From contig NC_092862.1 in the NCBI RefSeq assembly GCF_032062135.1, positions 45,079,390 to 45,143,389 of the forward strand: DNA of 64,000 nt, in the 5' to 3' direction. How positions within the stretch are numbered: position 1 is the stretch's first letter; each line of letters opens with the position of its first letter. Below are positions 1 through 13,300 of this stretch, piece after piece. Below the pieces are notes generated by a model. It saw nothing but the letters and a program-made list of their open reading frames with translations, had not been told where the DNA came from and ran no database searches. Both the position numbers and the translations under genes were made by a program. Origin of the DNA: Pyxicephalus adspersus (taxonomy: Eukaryota; Chordata; Amphibia; Anura; Pyxicephalidae).

Positions 1-486
1 ATGCATAACATTTTTTTTTTACGTTTTTTACAGAAAATAGGCTACTATTTTAAAGAAAAAGTATGTGTTGAAAGATGGACATTAGGATGCTACAGAGCAA
101 GTTGTTGATATATGCCGGATAATACTAAAGCAAAGATGTTCTTATTTATAACTATATACAGAAAGAGCAGTTTACAAACTTGCCCATCTCAGTCATAAAG
201 TGGTGTCTGTTAGGAATTGAAAGCTGTAAGAAGTGTTTACTATACTAATTTCTCAGAAACCAGACACAAAGTTTGTGCAAAGGTTACTGCAGCTTTCTTG
301 TATGCTGGTGTATTTTACACTATAGAGACTAAAAACACACAACAGAATGGAAGTGACTAATATGAATGTGCATATCAGCAGTATCTATAATATTATATAC
401 TTAGATTTAAATAATTAAACATTGGTTCTATAGGTATAATCCCCTTAAGTCATAAAAGCAACACCAAATGTGAATGTTTTCTAGAT
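1..486. other. Intron downstream of exon 21, no recognisable element
   Basis: AT-rich sequence without coding similarity. The next GREB1L exon (expected to begin GK-T-G) is not found here and must lie left of the window. Confidence 0.6.
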
Positions 487-682
487 CAGTGGTCCCCAAC
501 CTTTTGGAGCTCACTGACCACTTAAGAAATTTCCCCCAGAGTGACGTCATGATTCCAAAACCTGCCAACTCTCCCATCGCAGGTCTGAGCCAGAGACACA
601 ACCTGCCCACCGCCCTGAGCCTGCGATTCATACGGGGGACATGGTCTGTGGCTCTGGCCAGTGCACCCTCAAGCGACCGCTG
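487..682 (+). mobile_element. hAT-type miniature transposon, 196 bp
   Basis: It begins CAGTGGTCCCCAACC and ends CGACCGCTG, forming terminal inverted repeats typical of hAT elements. It is flanked by near-matching 8-base duplications (TTCTAGAT at 479-486, TTCTACAT at 683-690). It shares its interior with the element at 47510-47763, which lies in the opposite orientation. It is nonautonomous, with no transposase. Confidence 0.8.
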
Positions 683-753
683 TTCTACATTATCATGATT
701 TAAAATTAAAAGGAAGAGCACAGAATTCCATCCCACAGTACCAGAAGAATAAC

Positions 754-1311
754 CGACCTGTGGCGGTCCAATCAGAAGAAGACGCCTTGGATGAACAGTC
801 CTTGTACCCAAACGCTCATTGGGGTTTATATAGTCTAAATGGTGCTGTTTGGCTGTTGTCCACTGCCGGTAGTAAAGAGATTGTTCATCATTGCTCAAGC
901 ATTCAGATATTAAAGGCCTAAGTGACCTCAACCAACTGACATCAGCATGGGGTAAGAGGGAAACTGTAGAAAGTGCCTGTCCATTTTTATAAGAAGCCAA
1001 GGTATTGTAAGAAGCTCTTGAGAGAACCACAATACATGGCAATGTTAAACCCAACGTCCTGCTTTTTCTTCCCGATTGGTGATTCCAGTGGGGAGACTGT
1101 GATGATGAAGAAGAAAATTTTGATGTGGTGCTGCTGGCCATTTGTGCTCCATGAGAGTCACATTCTAGTTTCAGATCATTGGCTGTAGAATTGGGAGAGG
1201 TTCCTTCATCCAAGGAGCTGTTTGTTACATTTGCAAAGTCAGAGTTTAATGGCTGCCTATGTGTTCCTTCACCAGTGCTTGATGAACTGACTCCATTTTC
1301 TGCTATGGAAC
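754..1311 (-). CDS. GREB1L: GREB1L coding exon 21 (last in window), Ser-rich linker to Walker-A-like motif
   Basis: 558 bases, phase 1-1, acceptor GGCATAG. It encodes [80 protein letters not shown] and [16 protein letters not shown]. The end is placed at GTCG|GTTATT, because the family continues with G-K-T-G after PPQV and the open frame beyond is not family-like. That donor is poor (T at +3, T at +5), so the exact edge is less certain than the others. Confidence 0.9.
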
Positions 1312-4300
1312 CTATGCCAAACAAAAGTATCAAACATTACTAACATTTTAACTTACAAAAAAAGTCTTTCCATTTAAATTGCTTATCAGTGTCCACCCAG
1401 CTAACACAAAAATTTGGTTGGCGGTTGAGTACAGATTTCTGAAGCTGGGTACACACGTGCAATAATTGTCGTTGGAAAGGATCTTTCACGATCCTTTCCA
1501 GCGAGTAAGGACAACACTATGCATGAACGAGTGTTGTACATACAGCACCTTTCTGGTCTATGGAGAGGGGAGGGGGAGAACAATGGAGCGGCACCCTGCT
1601 GTGCTCTCTCCCCCCTTCGCTTCTATTACATTTGTTCGTCATCTATCATCCATGGATCCGCCGGGACGGTCATTCGGACGATGGACGACGTGCGCTGTAC
1701 ACACATCAGATTCTTGTCTGATATCGGCCCTGAGCTGATTATCGAATGGGAAGCATTACAAGTGTGTTCCTAGCCTTAGATTTACCCTTCCAAAACAAAT
1801 GATTGAATAATTATCAAAACATCAATCAACAAAGTTAAAGGTGAGGGCATCACTTTTTTAAAACATTAATTGGGGGGGTTTGATCCATGACACAAACTTA
1901 GTATACATATCAATATTCCAAACAAAAATCAACTAACCTGAGGTCCCAGTGGCTTCACTGCCATTACTCTGTGGTCTGTCCAGGTCAATAAACAGATCAT
2001 CAGAGTCATTTTCAATACTGTTGTCCTTGTCAACTTCCTTTTCACTGAGGTCCAAAGCAGCAATAGGTTCTCTAATGACATCCTTGGATACATAACCGCA
2101 AGCCAGGCCTATCTCTTGCTCCAATGCTGTCCGCGTCAAGAAACTGGAGTCGATAAGTCTGAGATCACAGTACTTCAATGATCTAGAACACATAAGATTT
2201 TTTTGTACTGGTCATCAGCATGGTACTGAAAAAAAACTTACTGTACTGTACATATCCTTTTTAAACAGTCAGGACTTAAATAAAAGCATTTTAAAAAAGG
2301 ATAATAAAGTAATTTATCTTCTATTAAGCCAGCAGGTGGGGCCCTAGTATGCTTTATACTTCAAATGCACAATTACTTTTGAGATGTACGAACATACCTT
2401 GTTTATTTAAAATCGATCCAATCGCTATCAAAGATAGAAGAAAAAGAATGCACGTCATAGCCCACTAAATCTCCTTTACTGCAAATCAGCACAACTTTAT
2501 CTTGTGATATTATGGAATAATGATAGGAGGTTGATTCCACAAAGTATGCAATCTTTTTTTTTAACTTTGGATGTTGTCACGACTGACCACATGCATAGAT
2601 CTGTACCCTAGTTCTGCTAAGCTGAATTTATGGACTGAGCTGATGAAGCAGATGTTCTACACATTACCCCATGTTTATAGAACTCATGTCATCAAAGCAA
2701 TGGCATGTTACTTTGGGGTTTGAGCTTTCTACCCAAAAAATAATAGTTACAAAGCAAACTGTTCTGCTGCAGGTCTGTAGTTAATCCATTGTTCTCCCTA
2801 AACCCTCTGTAATGAATACTATGGTAAATGAGAGTGAAAATGTATCAAACTGTTTTAAATGTTCACCCCTAAGCATAATCTCCCTTTTAAATGTAACTTT
2901 ATTTTGACATTCCTTTTTCTGAAATGAGTGCTACAAATGGGCTTCCCGATACAGGTACAAAATAATGCCCAGATTTGTAATGAGATAAAATGTAAGGAAC
3001 ACTGACCCTCTGGCTTTAAATATTTTACAACCACTATGCAAATCAGAAATCTGAGTTAAATCAAACATCCACATCTGCATACTTTTTCTGGATCTGCAAC
3101 TTAAATTGAGAATAAAAATAACAGCCAAACAGGTTTCCTTTAGTGCATGAGCAGGAATAAATATTCTACTTACCTGGGAAAGGATTCTCCAAAAGGGTCT
3201 TTGCCGGTGAGAACTACAATACAAGGCAGGCCCTCTAGGTCTTTGTATGTTTTGGGAACCCAGTCTTCCTGCTCACATCCTTTCCATATCTAAAAAACAA
3301 AAAAACAAAAAATAACATTAGAAAAGTTACCTTCTTACCTGGACTTTAGTAAAGTGAAACATTTCTTAAGAACAATAAAACCTCTCTCATTATTTTCCAT
3401 TATTAAATAATAATGGTGTCAAAGTATTTTTTTTTTTTTGTTACAAAAACAGCATTTTTGAATACAGAGGGGAAAAAAGTGGCATGTTGTGCCTTACTCA
3501 TGAAGCTGTGACATCACTTATAGAGTGTCATACTAAGATCTATTATCTTAAATGAAAATACTACATGACTCACAAGACAACAGCGTCTTAGGCATTATTG
3601 CCTGGAGTTTTCCCCTTGACATTTAAAACCTAACTCAACGGTCTGGTTTCAGTAGGTTGACAAATTTTAAAGCCGTTTTTTTATTGCTGCTTCAATCAAG
3701 GGAAAAGCTAGTATCAAATGGGGGGACAGGGTCAATGCCATGTGACTGCACCAATGGAATTAAAAAAAGACACCCTACACTAGTAACAGCAGTTAAAATG
3801 CACATTTCTTGATATAGAAACAAAATTAAAGCTCTCTTCTCAAGCGTCACATATGTTCTGCATCCTCTAGCATTATTTAAGAAAATTTTAACAATTTCTT
3901 AGCTGTACCCCATGAGCACTCTCCTATTGGTTAGAAGGTCCACTCATCATAGTAATGAGCCAGCAAAAAAAGTTGAGGATACGCTCTAGATTGGTTTATC
4001 TCAACCTCTCTAGAGCTTGGCTTCTCCAAGGGCTGCTGGGGATTACTTAGGGGTTAAGCAAGAAGCAGTTTGTGCCGCTCAGGTAGTAAAAGTGATAATA
4101 ATGATCTTTTGGGATATTTGCAAGCATGACATTTTTCCCAATGGACATCAATGTAAGAGTTATTTCTCCCACTGATCACCATGCTAATGTACTGTGCTCC
4201 CTGAACACATGAAATTTATTTCAAGGGTTCCTCTATGTTAAAAGGGTTGGGAACAACAGGTCTAGATATATTAAAATTTAAATTTTGGACCTTACAGGGT

Positions 4301-7300
4301 TTCAGGAATGCTGCAAAGTTGACTGCCTAACCCAGTCTGGTAAACTGTTAAGTAAGCAAATTCACGGAACGATTTATTACATAAATAAAAGGAACTACAT
4401 TGTAAATGTAAGCACCCATTCCAGGATGCTTTTACTTAACTTTTCAGACCAATGTCAAAACAAAAAACCCACATCGGTCTTAGGGCCTGATTTTTTAAAG
4501 TTCTCCAAGTCTGAAGAGGATACACTTTCATCGGTGAAGCTGGGTGATCCAGCAAACCTGGAATGGATCTGATCCAGGACTGGAAACATTCGCTAACAAA
4601 TAGCAAAGGACTAAGAAATCCATTACAGATTTTCTAGATCCCCCAGATAAAAAAAGTGTATCCTCTCCAGCCTTTGAGAGCTTTGTTAAATCAGGCCCTT
4701 AGAAGGGGATGCAAGCTAGGGAAAACAGAGCTCTCAGGAGAGAAGTAACTTTCACTTGTCGCATAAATTAAGGATATGTAATCTGATGTGTACACTGGTC
4801 ACCAAACATTGTCATCATGAACGACAGATGGGGAACGTTCGCTATATAAGTCAATGGAAGAGAGTTCAGTAGGGTGCCATTCGCTCATTCCCCCCCCCCC
4901 CACAGGACAGAACGGGTGCTGTGTATACAGCGTCATTCATTTATCTGTCACTACACGAAAGATCGTTTCCAACAACAAAAATTGCACATGTGTACACTGC
5001 CATTGCAGAAATATATATAGAATATGATTATGATCCAAGACTTTTCTTACCTTTAATCTAGTTACAAAGTGTTTGGCAACAGACATTTCAGAAGCAGGAT
5101 TACCAAGGAGCACTTCAAAGCGATACTGCAACCCTAGTTTGTCTCTCACTTCCTGCAGTCGCTCCTTAGCCAACATTGCCAGCTGTACTGAAGGTACTCG
5201 GATGATTAACATATGACCCTGGCCAGTTTTATCTTTTCCTGGGGAGCTTAGCAAGTCATCTACAATACTCAGGGTCTCCGGTGTAATATGGTCTCTGAGC
5301 GAGGTCATGGTGGTTAAAGCAATCAGAGCTTCAGAATACTGCTGAATCAGAAGGTAGCATCGAATTACCATACTGTGAAGCCTTGGGTACCTACAAGAAG
5401 AGACAATGGTAACTTGGCAGAATGGTATTTCAGGTTGCAGGAAATAAAAGTATGACATTTAAACATGAAATTGATCTTGGGGGGGGGGGGGTGAACAATG
5501 TTACCTTTCCAGAAGTGTGTGAACCATTTTCTCATATGTTTCATCACATCTCATTAAAGGACTTGTAATACCCCACTGTAAAGATTTTCTGTACTCGTTA
5601 ATTCCAAAGTAAACCATTTCCTCTCCAGCTGCACCCTCCTATGTTACAAAAACACAATTTATAAATGTATAAAGAGCAATGCACAAAAAACAGTAAACAT
5701 AACTTCAGAATTAAAGTTATAGCCTTCCTTGTCACCTCACATGTCAGAAACATTATTAAAATAACCTATTCTAATTACAAAAATAATTATAATAACGATT
5801 TCCAAATCTCTATTTATGCTAATGTAATATAGTGTTATGAAAATGTTTGGTATAAAAGCCCTTACCTCCGTGTCAGGTTGAATCCAATACACCTCATTGC
5901 TGGGGCTGATCCTGGACTGCTGTGTCTGTAAGCCATATGGAAAAGCACTGACTTGCAGCACTATGATATTCAGGGCTTCCTGAACTTCGTGACTATTAAT
6001 AATCCGGTCAGAAAGCCCCTGAGAGAAATCTCCATGAGGCAATGTTCCTGACATAGTACTGGAAAAAAACATTGCTTTAGAAAACACATTTTGCAGATGG
6101 GATGGGGCAGAAAAATCACATTCAACAGGTGTATTTGTAACTTCAAAAAATGGACATCAAATGAAAATGTTTGCATGTTCTAAGAACTACAGACAAGTAC
6201 GTTTAAACCCGTATCAGAAGTCCAGCTTTAACCCGTAACCTTTACTTGATTTGTGCAGTCGCATAGAAGCCCACAAATTGTCAAAAGCATGATAACATGT
6301 TTGTTTTTAGGGCACTTACTTGGTTAAATCCACATGGCTATTGTCATGAATAAGAACAAAGAGCGTATAAGGATTTTGTTTCACTTTTTTCATAAAAGCA
6401 TCAAATTTGGCTTGAAAATCTCCATCCAGACGCAGCACATACTTTTCTGCACGTTGAGATGCAAATGCCAAATCTTCTAGACCCAAATCAGTCAGTACAC
6501 CTATCAAAAGATCAAAGTGTATAAGAGGCCTGTAGAATATAACTAAAAAATAATATTTGCAACATGTTTACAGCTATGGAATACACATATACTTATAGGA
6601 AACTTTTTAATGCTTTTAGTATCAAGGTGCAGGTCTCTAATTTTAAAATTGTGCAGAACAAAGCAACAAATCCATATGAATGCCTGCTCTGGTTTTACAC
6701 ATCTACTGATCCATTCAGGTATCCAAAGGGAGGGGCATTGTCAATGTGTAAGCTTCAAAATTATAACCTGTTTTATCAGGGATGGGGTCTAATCTCCATG
6801 CCATGTGAAGGTGCTGGTCACTGGGAAGCCATCCAAGCAGCAACAGAACTGTCCAAAACTTTTCTACAGCCACCTTCCTATGGGGAACTTCCCAGCAGGG
6901 TCAAGTGAAGGCAGAACTTTGATTTACCAGTAAAGTGAACCCACTGTTTTGTCCTGCATGGACAAATCACAGGTTCACATAAGCTATCAGAAATATTTTT
7001 TTTGTTATATTTAAAAATAGTTTACCCATTTGTTAATAAAAAAAGTTGCATTTATCTTACCAGACATTCTAATCCTTTGAAGAGTCTGCTGTACCAGTGC
7101 TTCTGAGCGAGGAACAACAACAAGGAAATCCACCTTGCTGAACCGTCCCAAATCCAGACTTTGACTGCCGCTGTCTGCAATAGTGCACACCTGGGAGAGG
7201 AGCTTCCGAGCAACCATCAGTTGAGACTGGTGTATTTGGAAGTTATCTGTGTTACAACCTAGAATCCAGATCAAAAACACAACCAAAATTAGAGACACCA

Positions 7301-10300
7301 TCAAAAGAAAAAGAATGCTGCATATTCATATCCTCCTAGGTTAATGCGGTTACAGTGCTTTTTTGGCACGTTTGATTAATCCATGCAGCATTCCAAACTT
7401 GTTGGTACAAGCTCCCTTAGGTAGATGTAAACCAAACTTAAACTACAATTAAACTAATAGTTATTTTAAGATTTTTAAACTGTTTTATCTGTCATGAAAG
7501 TCCCTGTTCAGGCACTTTGTATGAAAAGCTCAGCCTCTTTCTACAGCTTCTTTCCTTTATATCACATTGTCACAATTTTACCTTTTGGTTTGGAACTGAA
7601 ACACATCTTTATGTGTTATTGTGTTGCAGTCACATGCCTAACAATGACAATTATTTGAAATGGCACCACCACATATTTACATAACATAGAATTGTGTGAT
7701 GTTATTGGCACTGTCAATTTTTTCAAAAGCCAATGCATGGCAAAACGTCTCTGATGCACCACAACACACAATAACACACTTCTATGTGTTAAAGCCCACA
7801 ACATTGGAAAAAAGTGCCGCATGTCCATTGCATACCCATTCCGAATGAATGACTGGCTTAAAACATTGCCTTCTAATGCATGAAACAATGCACATTACCA
7901 TGTATACGTGCAATGCACAGGAATGGGGAAGGGTAAATCTGTGCTTAAAGGAGAGTCCCATGCTTACCGCACAGGTATAGTTAGATGTTGCAACCATACG
8001 TAACCCCCTCTTAAGTATTAACAATATATGCTGCTGGAGTTTATGCATGTACCTGGAAAAAGGTTGAAGGTGATCAGGAGCACCAAGAAGCAAATTAGAT
8101 TCAAAATAAAAAAGTTAAAAACAGTAGTATAAACAATAAAATGGCAATTACTTATATTACACTGATTTTGACAACATACATGGCATCCACCTAGGGTAGC
8201 AGTTAGACTACTAGCACACTAAACCTTTTCCGTGCCTTCTAACTTTTATGTCTAGAGAGTTTGTCAGTTAAAATGCATGGAAACCCCAGAAAAGGATAGA
8301 GATTTAGTTCTGGTCAGACAAACAGAGAAACATTTTGCAGTAAAACAGACAACCACTGCAGTAAAACAGACAACCACAAACAATCAGAGTAATGCTAAAC
8401 TAGAGCAGTAGGCTTTGATTACTTTGGTTATTTAGCCATTTGGCTGCATGCTTTTTATTTTATTTAACCTGGCTCAATTGTTATTTTTCATAGGTCTTCC
8501 AGGAAATCGATAACGAACCATGACCCTCCATAAAATGTAATCAGTGCACAGAAGATTGCAATACCCACTTGATGATTCCCAGGTAAAGGGTTTATTCTAA
8601 TTCCAAGTGAATCATGGCATTTAGTTGCACCTTACAAATCCAACAATTTTAGGACAGCATAAATTTAAGTGTTTCAGTGTTTTTATGGAGGCCAGATCAT
8701 AATACAAGCTGATTGGCTAGCTTGACAGTGCCTGGAACCACCACCAGCCGGCACTAGATTGATGTGATGAAAGCATTCTTAGAAATAATTAAATGCAATA
8801 ATCAATCAATGACGCATGATATTTTCCAGCATACTCAAGATTGTACAGTGATCATTACCTGTATCCTTAGAATGATCTGTTTACCACACAAATGCTGCAG
8901 TTTTATGGAAGACGAATCAGAAAAAAAGTTGCAGCCATTCCACTGCAGACAAGCAAATATCTTGCTGTACTTCCTTCTCCATTGTGATTATTTCTAACTA
9001 ATAGTAATGTACATATGCAGGTACATATGTCACAAACATAATATAAAGTTTCAGTTTTCAAAAACATCAGACCATGTTGGGGTGTCGCTAATCTGTGTAT
9101 AGAGCGCACTAATGATAGAATTGTCAAACAGGCAGTGCAAGCCAAACCCTTCTTATCAAGCTTGATTTTTTCACATGTACCTATGCACTTTATCAAACAA
9201 GGTTGTATATTTTTGATTACCTTGTTAAACAAGACTAACATCAAGACTGAACTGAACATGATATGCCAGTACAGGGAATATAAAATACAAGTACAATACA
9301 AAACAGCCAGTAATAATAGAAGTGAATGAATGCAGCAATCTAATGGGGATGATCCAATCAATTTTACCTCTGCTTTGTGCAGGAAACATGCAGGCTGCTT
9401 CCTGGGAGGAGACACATTCTTTAACATCCCCATGAAAAGGTATAATTACATTATCTCCCCTCTTTCTCTGAATTTTTTCCAGCAACTTGTCTAAATCATC
9501 ACCTGGAAAAAAATAACAGTGATCAACATGTAAGTGCTAAAAGAATATACCACAAAGTAAATGTACCTGTGTAGGCTAGGTACAAGTCAGACCAAGCTTC
9601 TTTGCCTTTCTAGTAATTACAAACATTATTCTTTGAAATACATATATGGGAGCTGTTATACTTGCCAAAGAATGGCTAATGAGAACTTTTTTTGACATAT
9701 TCACAATTTGGTGTTGAAAGTCAGTGTAAGTTGAACACCTGGGACAAGCTTCAACCAGTGACAGTATATTAAGGCCCCAAAAATAATCAAAGTAAGAACT
9801 GCACAGACAAGATCTATGAAAACCAACTTATTAGCTAGTTTTACAGCTATTAGAGCTTTGCATTTTCCCTTTTTCCGAAATTGGCCCTTTAAGTTGGTCA
9901 TACCAGTATGCAAAGCTTTTGGAGCTTTGCATTTTCTTATCTTCTGAAATTGGCCCATTAAGTTGGTCATACATTTCTATGTTATAACATAACAATTTAT
10001 CAGTGGATGGCACACATATTGTCTGACATGAAGCACCAGATCAGTTAGTGAACTTTCTGTGTCAATGGACTGGCACAGCTTAGCACTACCACTGCTTCTG
10101 TTTGATTCACAGATTTATTAAGTTATACTTTTATTAGGGTTTTTTTTATCTAAATTTTAAACATTTCCATATTGTGGGAGTCCTGATAAAATTCCATTGC
10201 AAAAAAACAGATGTTTTGTTAGAAACAAAGAAATCCCTTTGTAGTGTCATTTATTACTGTTTACCTGTGGATGTATTCTTAAAGTGTGAAGCCAGGAGGC

Positions 10301-13300
10301 TGACCTTCCCTGTAATGAGCTCATAGCTGATCTCCTTCAAGAACTCACTGGTTGTCAGCATGCTCTCAGATAGAACCCGGGATTGATATTTGCCTAAAAA
10401 AAAAAATACATAGAAGATTCTGAAACTCTTGTACATACACTTCATGAAAACACAGTATGGTGCCAGCTAACTTAGTAAAGTTCTAATGGTCTTCCCAAGT
10501 AAACAAAAAGGAACACCTAACTGTTACAATTCTTTCTATCTTAAGTCATGATGCCATGACATTAAACATAAAGGGAGGTCATGTGCTGAGTGAATGTCTG
10601 AGTTTTGATATCTAGTTCTGGTTTGTGTGTTCAGCTAGTACCATTGCATAACTTGTATCAGCCTGATGGTTTAACCATGATAAATGTTTGCAACACTTCT
10701 AAAATAAATGATTTAAGGTCTATCAAAAGCAGTATTACACCATAACAATCAACCATTGCCACACAGATACAGATGTCTATAGACGACATTCAATTTCACA
10801 GGGGTCTTAGGGGGTCACAGGGGTAAAAGTCTGTCGTTTATTATCATATGTGAAAACGGCATTATTATTAAGGGTAGTTTATTAAAAAAAAATCTATAAT
10901 AAAACATTGACAAGAAATTCCTTGGGTATATTAAGGCACATGCTTAAATTTATCAAGTAAGCAATGTAATTGGATTAGTTGTGATAAACTAAAAAATGTT
11001 TTTCTCCAGTTTCTAGATTATAGCCCAGTGTTATTTAGTATGTTGTGAGAAAGCATGTCATGACTTGAGTACTTTGATAATGAGATACATTTTTTAATTG
11101 CTTGTTTTCACAGATTGATTTGGAGCCTTACAAGAATTTAAAAATAAGGTATGTCTTATCATGTATTGATGTTAGTTAGGCACCTTACTTTGAAGCCTAT
11201 GGATGTAATGGAACCACAAAAAGGTCTGACAGTTCAAATATATTTAGGTAAAAGGTAGTAACCTATTTATTTTATCATAGGATCACTTATTCCTTAACCA
11301 CTTCAATTCTTACACCTTTATAACATTTATTGAATGTATATATATATTGAAAAAAAAACATAGCTTTTTCTAGTTATGCAACAGTTAAAAAGTAAGGAAA
11401 TTAACAGAATTGAAAAAGGCACCTGTCTTGCATTACATAAAATATTTTAAGAATTAGTTTTACATAAAAAAAACCTCTACTTCAGACTGGTATACTTTTA
11501 GGCCTAAGTGTATTTTTTATTGCATATCCCATTACTTACCAAGAGCAATAACGCAAAACTCATTTCCTCGCAATTTTGAGGTACAAATTGCTACTACATA
11601 GTCAGGTAGCTTCTGTTGAGGTTTCAGATCACTCAAAGATCGTAGAGTCTCAGAAATGCCCTCTGCTAGAGAGTTCTGGGTGACAAGAACATGAACCAAA
11701 TCTTGAGAAACACTGGCTGATAAACGGGCCAACCAGGGCAACTGAGCCTGTGTCATCAGCATCCCAGGAGAAGACATGGGAAAAGAGCGCTCCTTATAGG
11801 TGAATTCTTGCAAAGCTTTAAGAACAATTTGCTCAAACACTTCACGAATTGGTATTTGATCTGGTCCTAAAAAACAAAACAGGTAAATATTTCAAAATAA
11901 AGTAGCGTTTAGGCTAAGTCTACATGGACTGCTTCCCTAGCATTTAAACACCAACATTTAAAAATTCCCTCAATTCGCATGGACAAGTCCATACCAGAGC
12001 AATTTCTTGATGGGCTTAGATGCCTCAAAAATGCCCAAAAATGCTTACAAATACCGACGAATGCTCTAAACCCCCAACCCCCTATTGACAAAAATGGGGA
12101 AATGTAGGCGCTCTGGGCATTTGGGGGTGTTCTCTCTTATTCTAACTCATCTCTGCCAAATATTTTGGTTTAAAACACATTTATAAATACTTCAAAGCTC
12201 AATAAAAAAAAAGCTTTGAGCATTTAGAAGCGTTTAAAATTAAAGTAAGTGTAGCCTTACTGACAGAGCTTTTAAAATACCCATAGGTTTGTCCTAGAAT
12301 CACCTAATTCCTACATCAGATCAACTTCACTCGTGGAAGTAAAGGAGGTAAGAGGTAAAGTTATAGTATATGTTAGGCAACTTCAACTGTACATGGACAT
12401 TAAAAAAATTAGATTGCATTTACCAAGCCTCACAAGATATTGGATCGTCAGAAGAATGAGATTTTCAACACTCAGGAACTGACTGCTGGCCACTCCCATT
12501 TGATCCAGTTCCTTCTTTTCCATCTCTTGTAACTTGTAGCAGTTCACCAACAATGGACTTACGACAATATCCCCAACATTCCCATAGAAATATGGCAAGG
12601 CACCATAACCTAGAACAAATTAAAGAAGCAGAAAATAACCAATAGCCTTAACAATAACAATAAAATATAAACAGAAATGTGCTTCAACACTTTGGTTCTT
12701 GTTAAAGAGGTATTAAGTCATTGGTACCAAAAAGGAGGAGTGAAGCTGCACAATCACTGAAAGTTCACATTTTCGGTACATGACATGGACTGCACAAGGA
12801 CACTAGGAAGATGATGTATTTTGAGAAAATGTTTTCATAAGTTACTGTACAAATCTATCCAAGCCCTGTTTTTTGAATGCAATACACAGTTTACTACTTA
12901 GAGAAATAGTCATGCAGAAGGTTCATAATAATACATTAAATCAGTTTTGTTGGCATTATTTGACAGTTTTGAACAGTGGGCAAGTGCTTCACTAGGGTCT
13001 CTATGGCATATTCGCTACCTAAATTGAAATATAAGCCTTATAATTAACATTAGATATTTCCCTGTTATATGCACCCAAATTACCCATGGAACTCAAAATA
13101 AATTATGTGGGTAATCCCACCAATTTTTAGATTCATGTAGGTCAGAGTTTAGAAAGCACTTGACGCTATGGGCTACATATAAAAAAATACATAATTAGGT
13201 GAAACTTTAGGTGTAGACAATTATATGGTGGATAGGAGGCATCTATTAAAGTGTTAGGGCACAAAAAATATGCATGACATCTCTGTAATACATGTACATT

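Noticed and set aside
428..1333. 301-codon open frame read as one protein
   Set aside because: Only 754-1311 is GREB1L exon sequence. The first nine codons and the tail after PPQVG are intron read-through.
1466..1773. Overlapping frames around 1.4-1.8 kb and the similar ones at 17 kb, 24 kb and 45 kb
   Set aside because: They recur because they lie in MITE copies; the frames are not conserved between copies.
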